The notes under the pieces are model-generated. The model saw nothing but the letters and a program-made list of their open reading frames with translations, did no database searches and was not told the DNA's origin. A DNA stretch of 64,000 nt from Lunularia cruciata (Eukaryota > Streptophyta > Marchantiopsida > Lunulariales > Lunulariaceae): assembly GCA_948567375.1 (NCBI GenBank), contig OX419762.1, positions 56,376,841-56,440,840 of the forward strand. The letters are read 5' to 3'. This document shows, one piece after another, positions 23,301 through 34,777 of the stretch (the first letter of the stretch is position 1; each line of letters starts with the position of its first letter). Made by a program: the position numbers and the translations under genes.

Positions 23301-25449
23301 TCTAAGGACCTGAAGTTGGTGATGATTAGTTGAACAAAGGTTCTCCAAAGGGAAACTACTTCATTGAAATATAAGGATGAATTCAAAGATTATTTATCTT
23401 TGTCTTCAAAAGACTCGGATGAAGAAGTCCGAGTCAATTATTTGGAGTGCTATTAGGTGGAGGTCAAGAAAGAAGATCCATATGATGTCACCTTGGGTGA
23501 CAACAATTTGGAAGAAGGAGGAGAAGGGAGTATGAACTCTATCCAACTTGGGTTGAGCCAAGTCAGCCATGTTGAGGGAGTCATTCAACGTAATGACTAT
23601 CAAGATGTTGTCTTGGAAGAAGGCAACATTTTAAAAATATCCAAGACAATCACTCTAGACAAGTTAGCAAGATACACTACCTTGTTTATTGAGTTCAGGT
23701 GTATTTTCCTGGTCTATTCATCAAATGCCGGGATTCCCTAAACAACTTAGGGAACATCAGATTGATCTAATTGAAGGTACAGTTCTAGTTTGGCAATGAA
23801 AATACCACCTAAACCCAAAGTACTCACTCTTGGTGAAAGACTAAATTGATAAGCACTTGGGGCCTAGAATAAAATTTTAAGTCTTGAGCAATAAATTTCT
23901 CCTATTGTCATTTTTCTAAAGAAGAAGATAGGGAAGATTTGGGCATGCCAAGACTTTCATAAGCTGACAAGAGCCACGAGGAAGGAGTATCATCCTTTGC
24001 CTTTCATGGATACCATTTTGGACCAAGTAGTAGGTCATCCTTGAGCAATAAATTTCTCCTATTGTCATTTTTCTAAAGAAGAAGACAGGGAAGATTTGGG
24101 CATGCCAAGACTTTCATAAGCTGACTAGAGCCACGAGGAAGAAGTATCATCCTTTGCCTTTCATGGATACCATTTTGGACCAAGTAGTAGGTCATCCTTG
24201 TTATCATTTTCTTGATGGATTTTTAGGGTACAATCAAGTACCGTTCAAGAAGAAGACAAGGACAAGATAACATTCACTACCAAGTGGGACACATTCACAT
24301 ATAATCAGATGCCCTTCAGGTTGTGTAATGCTCCCACTACTTTCTAGTATATGATGAATGTGACTTTTAAAGACTTTTTGTGTAAGTTTGTTTTGACAAT
24401 TTTTGTGTGTTTGGTTGAAGAGACTTACATTTGAACTACCTTTGCTGAACATTTGAAAGGTGTCATTTTTCCAGCTTTTCATTGCACCTAGGGAAATAAT
24501 TCTTAGCAATAAAGGAAGGAATTGTATTAGGCATTGGGTTTCAAGCCAAGTATTGAACTCAATGTGTAGAAGGTGAAAGTCATCTCAGCTCTAGAATTCT
24601 CCAGAAATATTTGAGTGCTAAGAGCCTTCTTGGAACATTTCAAATATTATAGATACTTTGTGTCAAATTATGTGGTGCTCGTTGTACCTTTGACAAAGCT
24701 CTTGAAGAAATCCAAAGAGTATTTGTGGGAAGTAGAACAAGAAGAAGCTTTCTAGTTATTGAAGAAGAAACTAATGGAAGTGCAAGTTATGAGGGCTCCA
24801 CATTGTGATTTCCCTTTTCATGTATATGTAGATACTTTGTCCATGGCATTGAATAGTCTTGAGTGAGAAGGATGAGAAGAAGAAGGACTATCTCATTTAT
24901 TACACCAATTGATAACTTTGGGTTGTAGAGAAGAATTACACTATTACTGAAAGAGAAGCACACAGAATGGTGTATTCTTGCAAGAAGTTTTACCACTCCT
25001 TGCTTGGTTACAAGTTCCATGTGGACCATTATGCACTACAATATTTGATGAAGAAGGTGGATTTGTCCAAGAAAATTGCATGATGGATCTTGTTATTACA
25101 AGAATTCACATACATTACACAAGTAAGGAATAAGGCTTTGAATTCAAATGTGGACTTCTTGTCTAGATTGCACACTCAAGACTAGGATTTGGAAGTACAT
25201 GACCAGTTTCTTAATGAAGAACTTTATCAATTGATGGAAATGAAAAGTAAAAGGTATGTGGTAGAATATCATTATCTGCATACTTGCTAGTGTACTAAGG
25301 GATTAGACCCAAAGCAAAGGGTAGTCTTTTTTCACAAAATTTAGACCATATCAATTGAAGCAAAAAATTTTATTTAAGATAGGCAAAGAAAAAGTACTTT
25401 GTAGGTACTTGGAAGCATACAAAGGAGGAGGAGTAATCATGTCCTTAGA
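23301..25449 (+). pseudogene. B1 protease-RT linker, RT and RNase H
   Basis: Continues B1 after element D. The ORF 23457-23741 has 'GLSQVSHVEGVIQRNDYQDV' and 'LARYTTLFIEF', matching B2 49545-49720. RT follows with 'FLDGFLGYNQV', 'FRLCNAPTTF' and RNase H blocks 'YTITEREAHRMVYSCKKFYH' and 'DLSKKIA'. Stops are frequent. A 157-bp tandem duplication sits inside RT. It ends where the solo F LTR enters; integrase resumes at 26200. Confidence 0.85.
23884..24197 (+). repeat. 157-bp tandem duplication in B1 RT
   Basis: Units 23884-24040 and 24041-24197 are almost identical; I see three substitutions. Both contain 'ttgagcaataaatttctcct' and end 'gtaggtcatcc'. B2 has one unit. Confidence 0.95.
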
Positions 25450-25454
25450 CTTGG

Positions 25455-26199
25455 TGTAATATTGCAAGGATAGTAGGGAAACACAAATGCACAAACACAA
25501 GTTTCACACTCAAACTCCGATGCCCCAAAGGAGCACCTTCTCTTTATTATATAGACAAAGAGGATCTCCTCCAAGGAAGCACTACCATAGGATTAGGCAC
25601 ATAGATAGGTGACATGTCAACAAGCTCCAGCCTTGGATTACTTACTTGGATGGGTGATATGTTGGTCCTTGTCCTATCTGGTTGGTCAAACAAGCTTTGA
25701 TCAGAGAGAATCTTTTAGAGAATCTTCTTGTAGGAATCTCAAAATCATGTGGGTGAGGTACCATTGGAAAGCTCTAGACAAGACAAATCAAGGGGGAGGG
25801 AAGGACAAACTGTCTTTCATTAGTGAGGGGCAAATTTTCATAATTTCAAGGCCTAATTCATCTATTTAGGCATCCAAAATCTTCAAAGATTTTAGGCATA
25901 TTTTGGTTCCTACTCTATTAGTAGAAGTCCTCTTTTGGTGATACCTCTTTCTGGTCTATTTAGTATATCATGTGTAACATTCTTCCATATGTTACAAAGT
26001 CAATTCTCACCTTTAAATCATATGTCTAGCTATTGGATTTAAGTTTTTCAAGTCTATTTTGGTTTTTCCCCTACTAGTAGAAGTACTCTTTTGATGATAC
26101 TTCTATCTGATCTATTTTCTCCATCATGTATAATATCATTCTAGATGTTACCAAACCAAGTTTCACATCTAGATCATATGGCTAGCTCTTGGTATTACA
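25455..26199 (-). mobile_element. Solo LTR of family F, inserted in B1
   Basis: 745 bp with ends TGTAATA...TATTACA and a perfect 5-bp target duplication CTTGG (25450-25454, 26200-26204). The reverse complement aligns with the F 5' LTR at 59368-59970 (TGTAATACCA start), so it lies in minus orientation. There is no internal region, so it most likely arose by LTR-LTR recombination. A TATA-like 'tattatata' (reverse complement) is at about 25545-25553. Confidence 0.92.
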
Positions 26200-26421
26200 C
26201 TTGGTAGCATTGGGAGGACACTATGCCTTAAAGAACATAATGAAGAAAATTCTTATGGTAGGGTATTGGTGGCCTATGATGTATAAAGATACTCAAACAC
26301 ATATCCAAATTTGTGATGTTTGTCAGAGAATGGTAAACCAATGGCTACTACCCAATGGCCCTTGAGACCAATTTTGCCTTTGGCTCCATTTGAGAAGTAG
26401 GGAATTGGTTTTGTGGGTCTA
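26200..26421 (+). pseudogene. B1 integrase, N-terminal part
   Basis: Matches B2 51330-51545: zinc-binding region 'LKNIMKKILMVGYWWPMMYK', then 'CDVCQRM', 'LAPFEK' and a stop, then 'GIGFVG'. The second cysteine of the HHCC finger, lost in B2 (CDAYQ), is kept here (CDVCQ). Ends at the target duplication GTCTA (26417-26421). Confidence 0.8.
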
Positions 26422-26789
26422 TATGGTGCCTAAATTTTTTGTTTTTTTCAAAATAGAGAAGAAGAAGTGTATAGAGAAGTCAGATTGTGCCTGTATGGCC
26501 AAAGAAGGCAAAGAAAAGAGTCTTCAGGATGAAACCCGAAGTAAAGTGACTTCAGGTCATAAGGCAAAGTACTCGGAAATGCCCTGTCAACATACAACCC
26601 AAAGTAAGGAATCTTTGTATTGGGGGAAGCTCAACCCGAGGCAAAGATAGTTTAACAACCTTTTGTCGGGGCGAGAAATTCAAGAAGGGACTGTTCAAAA
26701 CCGGTGGCCCATACGCGTGAAGTACAATTGATAGTGACAGGCACATGCAAGAGGTGTGATTTCTTGGCAGAAACTCGAATTGAAGAGAG

Positions 26790-29404
26790 ATGAAGAAAAC
26801 GCGACTCTATAAAAATTGGGCTAACGACAAAGCAATGTTGAGCAATTTTCCTTCACCATTGAGAAGTTGTCCTACAGGTGATTGTGGGAAGGGAAATAGA
26901 GTTGAAGACGCGCTAGTGTGTAGAGGAGAAGTCAAGAGAGTGAAACCAAGAGACATTGAGAAAGTTGGAGAGATGGGAGGAGGAAAGAAGAACTCCGAGT
27001 TTGCAATGAGGAATCATGCGATTTGAAGGTTAGACGTGATCGCAAGAATTGAAGTCTTGAGCCGACTTTGGATTACATTCTTGGCATGGAACTGGAATGT
27101 CAGTTTTCTAGGTTTCATGATTGAGATTATCGAGAGTAAGTGTCTTGATGGCCCTGAGGAAGAGAGGAAGAGAGGAAATCTGGCTCACTAGACAAAGTCG
27201 GATTGGAGATTAGTGCTTGTGAGAGAAGCAGGCGTGGAGCAGGGTGCCACATTCTTGGGTAAGGGAGAAATAGCAAAAGAGACTCAAGAAGTGAGGGATG
27301 CTTTCTCTTCAAAGAGAACAAAGAATGGGTATAAGGTTGAGAGTTACAAGGATCCAGTGAAGAGAGGGATCGTGAATGCTCTCATGGTGATCCTAAAGCC
27401 GGAGAGAACAACTTATGTGATGAAATACCAAGCAGTGTTCTTCCATAAGCTGTTTGTCGGAGAACCAATTAACTAGGTGAGGTGCTTCCACGGAAGGACA
27501 AGATAGATGGTGTGGAATTTGTGGGATAAGTTGCCTCCACACTACATTGTGCCCTTTGCAGCACACTTCTACCTTGGGTTGAATTTTCTCAACTCGGTGG
27601 AGCAAAATCAAATGGTGTCTCACTTCCATCTTGACTTGAGAAGAAAAGTCAATATGGAGGAGCAGCAGTACATTCTTCAGATCCAGAGCACGGATGAGTA
27701 CTACGTGAAGACGGGTAAGAGCGTAGAGATAGAAGTGAGTACTCCAAAGTCAAAGAAGCAGAGTTGGCAAGGAGAAGCCAAAGACAAGACAAGACCTTGG
27801 AAGACCAAGAGAGGAAACCCAAGGAGAGGCATGGTGGTGATCGCGTCAGAAGACCAAGACTCGGAAGGCAAAGCCAAGTGCAAGTCCGAAGACTTGGAAC
27901 ACGAGGAAGAACCAGAGCTAACGCTACAAAGTGGAGATACAAATAGCGATAGTGATGAAGGTGGAGAGATGATGTCGGTACCAGCTGCTGTGGAAGAAGA
28001 AGAAGAAGTTCGGGTAGAGCTCGAGCCAGAACATAATACAAAGTTGGAGGATGAGATACCTGAGCCCGAGGAGAAGAAGTCTACAATTCAAAGGGGAGTT
28101 CGTTCAAGATGCAAGGCAAAGTGTGAAGTGGGTCTGAGTAAGGCAAAGGAAGAAGCAAACGCTAGCTCAAGAAGTGAGGCGTCAATTCCGATACAAAGAT
28201 TGCAGAGAAGGAGGTGAGTATCGGGTGAAGAAGAAGTAAGGAAGGAGATTGCTACGTAGGAAGAAGTTGTTGCGAGCAATGGAGTGGAGTACCTACAGGA
28301 GATCATGTGTCCATTGCTGATGAAGTTGGAGAACAGGAAGAAGGAGATGCAGTCAACATGTCCAGAGGTGAAGACTGTCTTGCAGGTATTAGCGAGATTA
28401 GAAGAAGAAAACTCGGAGTTGAAGAAGAGTATAACCCGAGGTGAGGAGGAAAGGGAAGTATTGAGAGGGGAGGCAATAGTGCGGAGTCAAGTGATTGAAG
28501 ACTTGAAGAGAGAAGTGATGTATCACGAGGAACTTGTTAAGAAGAGTGACATAGCGAGGGAAAGACAAGTAGCAGAGTATGCAATCTTGAAGTAGCAGTT
28601 TGCTGATTCTAGATTAGAAATTATCCATGCTATGGCGAGGGTAGCAGCGAAGGAACAAGAACTCTATCAAAGAGTGTAGAAGAGAAGAAGCAACTCTAGC
28701 AAAGGGAGTTGGCAGTAAGATATAGAGAAGAGGAGAGGTTACGAGAGTTAGTTTGTAATCAAGAGGAGAAGATTGAGCAGAAGAGGAAGGAGAAAGAAAC
28801 AGTGAAAGCCAAGTTCAAGGCAAAATTGGCAATGTACAGAGAGGACTGGCTTGCAGATCGAGAACGTGAAAGGAAGATGAGATTGGAGCTATTGAAGGAG
28901 ATTGTCCTCAGGATGAACGCAATGCTAAGTACAGAGGCCAACATTTGGATTGAAGAGACGAGGCTACATGAGTTGAAGTTGTTGGTGCATGAGACAAGCA
29001 GGAGACAGGCAAAGGACACTGATTTGAATGTGCTGTTGATAAGTCTTAGCACTTGTGTAGATAGGAAAATATCAGAAGTAGAAGATAATATTGCAATTAG
29101 ATTAGACTTAGTGAAATTAGAGATAGATCAACTTCAGAAAGACGTTAGAGCCAAACCTGAAGTTGATGAAGTAGGAGTGCAGATGTATTTGGAATTACCA
29201 TTGGAGACATTAGAGAAGAGTGGGTCGGGAGATAAAGAGTTAGATAGATTACCCACTAGTGGAATTTCAAATCAAGAAAGAGAATTGTTAGATTTGGTAA
29301 AAGATGTAGTAGTTGTGAAACCCGAGGATAGAGTAGTAGGAAGTAAAATTACTTTGGGTTTGGGTCTAAAAGCCAAGGAAGAAGTAGACATCGGATCGGA
29401 TTAG
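26790..29404 (+). pseudogene. LTR-borne ORF (solo LTR copy)
   Basis: Homologue of the B2 LTR ORF; no family recognised. Frame 0 runs 26790-28595 with several stops (for example near 27025, 27474 and 27504), then a frame change near 28600-28700 leads to 28709-29404. The globular block at 27330-27660 keeps 'NGYKVESYKDP', 'ERTTYV', 'AVFFHKLF', 'CFHGRTR' and 'PFAAHFYLGLN' in common with B2. It is followed by a K/E/S-rich acidic linker (27720-28110) and a long heptad-like E/K/L/R coiled-coil region (28284-29150). The end is '..KEEVDIGSD' at 29404, matching 'NDEVDIGSG' of B2. Conservation at the protein level despite nucleotide divergence suggests it was a real gene. Confidence 0.75.
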
Positions 29405-29522
29405 TAACCAATTGGAGATTTGAATAGGCAGATATGAAGAGGTGCATTGTCATTTTGGATCTGCAGGTTTGTAGAGTCATTAGGAAGAGGTGCATTAGAA
29501 AGATAACTGTCAATTGCTTCAC

Positions 29523-29530
29523 TATTTAAG
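29523..29530 (+). promoter_or_regulatory. Putative TATA box of solo B LTR
   Basis: TATTTAAG downstream of the LTR ORF, conserved at 45589-45596, 55467-55474 and 63060-63067 (minus). This places the ORF in U3 and about 670 bp in R-U5. Confidence 0.55.
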
Positions 29531-30204
29531 AGTGGCATTCGCAGTCAGATGTTGTTTAGTGCTCATAATTTTGAGAATAGATAAAGCTAAGTGCAATGAA
29601 GCAGTGCTCGTCGCTTGAGCTTGATTCCGAGTATCAGCTTTGCAATTGTGTTTGTGAGTGTGTGGAGAAATTCAAAGTGCAAGTCAATGTGCTTGTTGGA
29701 TGTTGGATTCCGTAGCCTTGATCTTCATTCTGTGTGTTTGATCCTGAGTGAAGTGCAATCGAAGCAATGCCTTGACAGATCCAAGAGGAATTGTTGTGTT
29801 GGTAGTATTCTGCATTTGTGAGTGCAGTGCAAAGTTGATTTGAAGCAATTTTGATCGAGGAAGTTGTGCCTTTAGTGGAGGGGTGGAACACAATTCTGAG
29901 GTGAAGTCATTTTGCAGTGAAGTGCCGTTTTTGTGAGAGCCTGAATCATCACAATCAAGATTATTTGGAAAGAATTGATGGAGTTGTGATTAAGGGGTGT
30001 TAATTTTGTGACAAGACTGCGAGTCAATGATTGTTACTCTCTTTTGGGTGTAGTTTCTACCTGAGAGATTAAAGAAGAACTCAAGAAGAACTGAAATTGT
30101 TACTTTGCTTTGTATTTGACCAATTCTGACTAGTATCTCTGCGGGAACAAACTTTACTTACCCGATTACCGCAAAAGTGATATTTGCCAGGTTGTCACAA
30201 TCTA

Positions 30205-31046
30205 ATTCAACCGGTGACCCAATTCACAAGGAAGAGATACATTTTAGTATGCACTAATTATGCTTCTAAAATGATTGAAGCCAAAGAAACTTGGAAGGAT
30301 GATGTAGAAACTATAGCCAACTTTTTCTTTGGAAATATCATTTCTTGTTATGGATGTTCTTTGGGATTGGTCTGTGGTTAAGGGAATCATTTTTGAACTC
30401 ACATGTAAAAATGTTAACCAAGTATTTTCAATTAAAACATTGGAAGATGACTCCTTACAATCTAAAAGCGAATGGGTTGATGGAGAAGACAAATGCATTG
30501 TTGTGTAAAATTTTGAACATAATGATTGTCAATTATGCCTATGATTGGGACACAAAGCTACCTATAGCTTTGTGGGCATATAGAACCATAGAAAAGATTA
30601 CCACCAAGCAAAATTTATATTTCTTAACTTATGGAATGCATCCTATCCTACTTGTTGAATTTGAAGTACCATCATATTGGATTTTGTGTGCGGAACAATT
30701 GTTAAAGGAAGAAAGGTAGGATCTTTGGATCCATCAACTGATATAGCTGGAAGAGAAGCAAGAAGATGCAATACAAATGACAAAGGAGACACAAGATCAA
30801 CAGAAAGCAGTCAGGCATGATGAGCAAATACGGCCTGTTGTTGTTTGGAAGGGAGACTTGATGTTGTTATATGACAACCACCAAATATTTTTTCTAGGCA
30901 AGCTGCACTTAAGGTGGATGGAGCCATACCACATAATGTACATTTATGAAAATAGCTCTATTCAACTGGCAAACTTGGAAGGAAATCCTTTTACCACTCA
31001 AGTAAATGGGTGGAGAGTCAAAAGATATTGGACTATGGACACTTAA
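30205..31046 (+). pseudogene. B1 integrase, C-terminal part
   Basis: Continues the integrase after the solo B LTR: 'RYILVCTNYASKMIEAKETW' (first catalytic D changed to N), 'NIISCYGC', 'MTPYNLKANGLMEKTNALLC', 'YDWDTKLPIALWAYRT', then the C-terminal 'LHLRWMEPYHIMYIYENSSI' and 'VNGWRVKRYW'. It aligns with B2 51560-52370. Frame changes and stops are present near 30380 and 30720. Confidence 0.88.
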
Positions 31047-31091
31047 GTGTAAAGAAGAGATAAAGTTGATGCTTGTAGGGATGCTTACATT

Positions 31092-31105
31092 TGAGGGAGG
31101 AGGTA
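31092..31105 (+). other. B1 polypurine tract
   Basis: GAGGGAGGAGGTA directly before the LTR start TGCGGTACCC. The equivalent site in B2 is 52431-52443. Confidence 0.7.
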
Positions 31106-31823
31106 TGCGGTACCCGCATTTTTTGTTTTTTTGTTTTGAGTGCAATGTATTGTTGAAGGTGAATTGAAGCCAAATGAAAGAAAGAAGAGCAGAATCATGT
31201 GTTCAGACCCAAGGAAGTCAAGTTTCTGATAGAGCAAGAAGGAATCAGATAGGACAAAGAGGATGGCAGACCCAAAGTAAGGCTACTTTGCATTAGAATG
31301 ATCATCCAATCCAAAGATACCTTAAAAATGTTTACTCGGGCCGTACCAATTAAGAAGGGCACATTCAGCAAAAATGACTACTTTGTGTGAAGGATAAAAT
31401 TGAGAGTGATAAGAATAAATCATGTAGTATGCATGAGTTTCAATTGAGGATCAATTGAAGAATGACCACATATAAGAATAATACAAGGTTGAGACTTCAT
31501 TGAGGAAGCTCTGAAATGTCCAAGAGATATCTTGTGCCTCTGAATAGTTGTGTTGAGGAAGTTAGAATTCTAACTTGAGTCACTGGTTTAATTTGTGAGA
31601 GACAAAGAAGTAGAGAGCACATGATACTAATGAAGTGCAGTAGATAGATTCTATCATTTGTAGTGTGGAACTCTACAAATTTCATATTAGATATGGTAGC
31701 TAGGATAAAAGTCTTGAGCAAAGTTCAGATAACATTACTGGCCTAGAAATGGAATTTTTTGAGTTTTCTAGGTTTTGTGTCAATTATGTAGATGGCCCCA
31801 AGGTAGAAGGGAAGAGAGGGAAT
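31106..31823 (+). repeat. B1 3' LTR, truncated
   Basis: Starts TGCGGTACCCGCATTTTTTG and follows the first ~770 bp of the B2 LTR with small gaps, to 'ggggaagagaggcaatcc' of B2. It stops near 31823, where family A pol sequence begins. The remaining ~2.9 kb of this LTR is not in the window. Confidence 0.75.
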
Positions 31824-31839
31824 CATAAATAAATCACCA

Positions 31840-34627
31840 TTGACATTTGAGGAGATAGAGAAGAGGTTATCTCCTCTCAAGTATAGTCCAAATGTTAACA
31901 AGGAGGAGAAGGTGAGATTTGAGGAGATTTTTTGCAACTTCATCCATGTGTTTGCTTTCAGTTACAAGGATCTAAAGGAAGTCACCATGGAGGAGCACAA
32001 GATAGAGTTGGAGGAGCATGCAAGACAAGTCTGCCAAAAGCAATATTGCATTAGCCCACTAATAGCTTTGGTTGTGAAAGAGGAGATTGATAAGCTCAAA
32101 GAGGCCAGATTTATCTTTGAGAAAGAGAATTTAGAATATGTGTCTCCAATTGTTATTGTGAAGAAAAAATAATGGTAAGCTTTGGATATGTATGGATTAC
32201 AAGAAACTCAATGTTATTACTAAGAAGGACATTTACCCTTTGCCATTCATAGATGAGATCTTGGAAGAGGTTGCAGGTCATGAGAGGTATAGTTTTGGAG
32301 ATGATTAAAGTGAGTATAACCAAATCAAGATTGCACTAGAGCATCAACAACCCCCACATTCACCACACCTTGGGGAACTTGTGCTTTAAAGATCATTCCT
32401 TTTGGGCTTTGCAATGCTCCAGCCACATTCCATAGGTTCATGAACAAGGTGTTTGAACCTTCATTGGGAAATTTGTGAGAGACTTTATTGATGACTTTTG
32501 AGTCTATGGGAGCAAGGAAGAGCACTTTGAGCACCTGATCAAGATCTTGTAATGCTTGGACAAATCAAATGCATCACTCAACCCAAAGAAGTGCATTTTT
32601 GGTTGTGAAGAAGGTTTACTTTTTAGGCACATCATCTCTAAGGACAGAATAGCAACTCATCTTGAGAAGGTGGGGAAAATCTTAGACCTTTCATTCCGTT
32701 CAAGCTTGACAAAGTTATACCAATTCTTGGGGATGGTTGGTTACTATAAGAGGTTCATCTTTTCATTTTCCAACAAGGCTTATGCATTGACTATCTACAT
32801 GAAGAAAGGTGTAGAATACATGATGATTTTGGAGGACAACAAGGCTCTCAAAGCTTTTGAGGAGCTCAAGCACTTCCTTGTTGTTGCTCCAATTCTCGCT
32901 AAACCTGATTGGAGTAAGCTTTTCATCCTCTACACTGATTCTTCCAATGTAGTTATAGGATGCACTCTTAGTCAATTACACCAAGATTGGCATGATCATC
33001 CAATAGCTTGTGCTAGTAAAGATAGATGGTTTTAGCAAAAAAGAACTACTCAATCATAGAGAAAGAAAGGTTTGTAGTGATCTTTGTCCCAAGAAGTTTA
33101 GGCACTACTTGATTGGAGGGAAAGCCACCATTGTCACGGAGGCTTTGAAGTACATCTTCAACAAGCCTAATGTGGAAGGGAGGCTAGCAAGGTGGATGAT
33201 ACTCTTGTTTGGGTATGACTACACTATTGAGGATAGGTCAAGGAAGAAACATGAAAATGTTGATTTTTTTTATCTAGGGCCTATGATCATGATGGAGTTG
33301 AACCAATGGATGGTTCCTTCCTAAATGAGGAGCTCATAACAATCTCAATCACTCAAGAGGTTCCAATGGAGTAAAAGGAGATTGTGGACTTTATTACAAG
33401 ATGTAACTATCCAAAAAGGATGCATGGTAGGGAGAAGAAGGCTTTTGTAGCAAGATCTAGACCTTACACAATGGTGGAGGATATTCTTTTTCACCAAGGA
33501 GCAAATGGTCTACTTCAAAGAGAAATGGGTAAGAAAGAGTCTATCCTACTCATAAAGGAGTTTCATGAAGGTTTAGTGTGTGGAGGACACTTTGCAAGAA
33601 AGGTGACTACTTTCAAGATTCTAGATGCATATTACCATTGAAGGGGGATTTTCAAGGATTAATCTTGATTATTGCAAAACTTGTCATGTCCGTCAAAATT
33701 TTGCTAGAAAGTCTACTTCCATTGCCCCTCTTAGATCAATTCCATTGCTATGATCTTTTGAGAAGTGTGGAATTAAAATTGTTAGTCCTCTCAATAGAAC
33801 CCTAAGGAACAATCAATACATTGTGGTAGTTACTAATTACCTTACAAAGTAGATTGAGGCTAGACTATTGAGGGACAAGAATGAAGATGACATTGGTAAA
33901 TTTCTTGATGAATACATTATCACTAGATTTGGGTGCCCTTTGGAATAAGTTTCTAATAGAGGAAGAGATTTTATAAGAAGTATCACTACAACCTTGCTAT
34001 GATATTTCTTTATCACACAAAGATAAACTGCATCTTATAAGCCAAACTCTAATGGTTTGGCAAAGAGAACTAATCAGACCTTGTGCATGTTATTGGCCAA
34101 AGATGCAAAAATGGAAGAGGCTAAACATCATTTGGACAAGAGGATTCATTCAATTTTGTTAGAGTATAAGATAACCATGAAAATTTCCATAGGATATTCT
34201 CCATTTCTTTGGTATATGGTATTGATTCTACCTTACCTATTCACTTTGATCTTCCTACCTTCCAAAGCATTCATAAGAGATTGAAGAAAATACAAGGAGG
34301 TGATGCAAAGAAGTCCAGGAAGGATCAACTCATGGAATTGGAGGAGGCAAGAGCAATTTCTATGGTTCAAGTGGAGCAAGTCCAAAGGAAACAGAAGGCG
34401 ATTTATGACAAGAAGCAAGGGAAGAAGAAGGTGGCCTGTCAAAGAAGATGTAATGTTGTTTGATTCCATTCAATTCAAGAGAGTGCAAAAGAAGATTTTG
34501 CTTAAGTACTTTGGACCTTTCATAGTGGATAAGGTGTGAGGCAATTACATCTATGATCTCAAGGAGTTGGGAGGAAGACACTTTGATAGGATTAAATACG
34601 ATATGTTGAAAATGTATCATAGAATAT
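31840..34627 (+). pseudogene. A3 pol (RT-RH-INT)
   Basis: RT remnants at 31840-32530 ('FAFSYKDLKEVTMEEHKIEL', 'LCNAPATFH'), 'LYQFLGMVGYYKRFIFSFSN' at 32725-32780, RNase H 'FILYTDSSNVVIGCTLSQL' (32920-32975) and 'ALKYIFNKPNVEGRLARWMI' (33145-33200). The integrase zinc region is at 33550-33700, then 'FLPSKAF' and 'RKDQLMELEEARAISMVQVE' near the end. There are many frameshifts and stops, more than in A2. Confidence 0.88.
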
Positions 34628-34677
34628 AGAGAGACCTTCACTCCAAGGATGAAGTGAAATCTTAGTCCATGGGTAAA

Positions 34678-34777
34678 TGTAACACCCATTTGTGCATGTA
34701 TGTACTATTGTGATATTTAGTTTGGTATGATAAGTACTTGTGAGATATCATTTATACATAGATAAAGGATGGTTCTA
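34678..34777 (+). repeat. A3 3' LTR, first 100 bp
   Basis: Starts TGTAACACCC after 'catgggtaaa'. It is interrupted after GGTTCTA; the LTR resumes at 56144 with the TTCTA duplication. Confidence 0.92.

Larger units (their letters stand above)
26422..30199 (+). mobile_element. Solo LTR of family B (3.78 kb), inserted in B1 integrase
   Basis: Starts TATGGTGCCTAAATTTTTTG (compare TGTGGTACCCACATTTTTTG of B2) and ends GGTTGTCACA, flanked by GTCTA (26417-26421) and ATCTA (30200-30204). Removing it rejoins the B1 integrase at the 'DFVGP..' block. It contains the whole LTR-borne ORF region and the promoter but no PBS, gag or pol. It belongs to a subfamily clearly diverged from B2. Confidence 0.88.
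31824..34777 (+). mobile_element. Element A3, 5'-truncated Ty3/gypsy (first part)
   Basis: Family A sequence starts abruptly inside pol ('aaataaatcaccattgac', A2 position about 40970) and runs to 100 bp into the 3' LTR, where B2 is inserted. The rest of the LTR is at 56144-56727. There is no 5' LTR, leader, gag or protease, so the left side was lost by deletion or recombination. Confidence 0.88.

Noticed and set aside
29634..29893. Minus ORFs in the R-U5 of the B LTRs (also 45618-45827 and 55500-55700)
   Set aside because: Conserved only because the LTR DNA is repeated; T- and H-rich, no domain.
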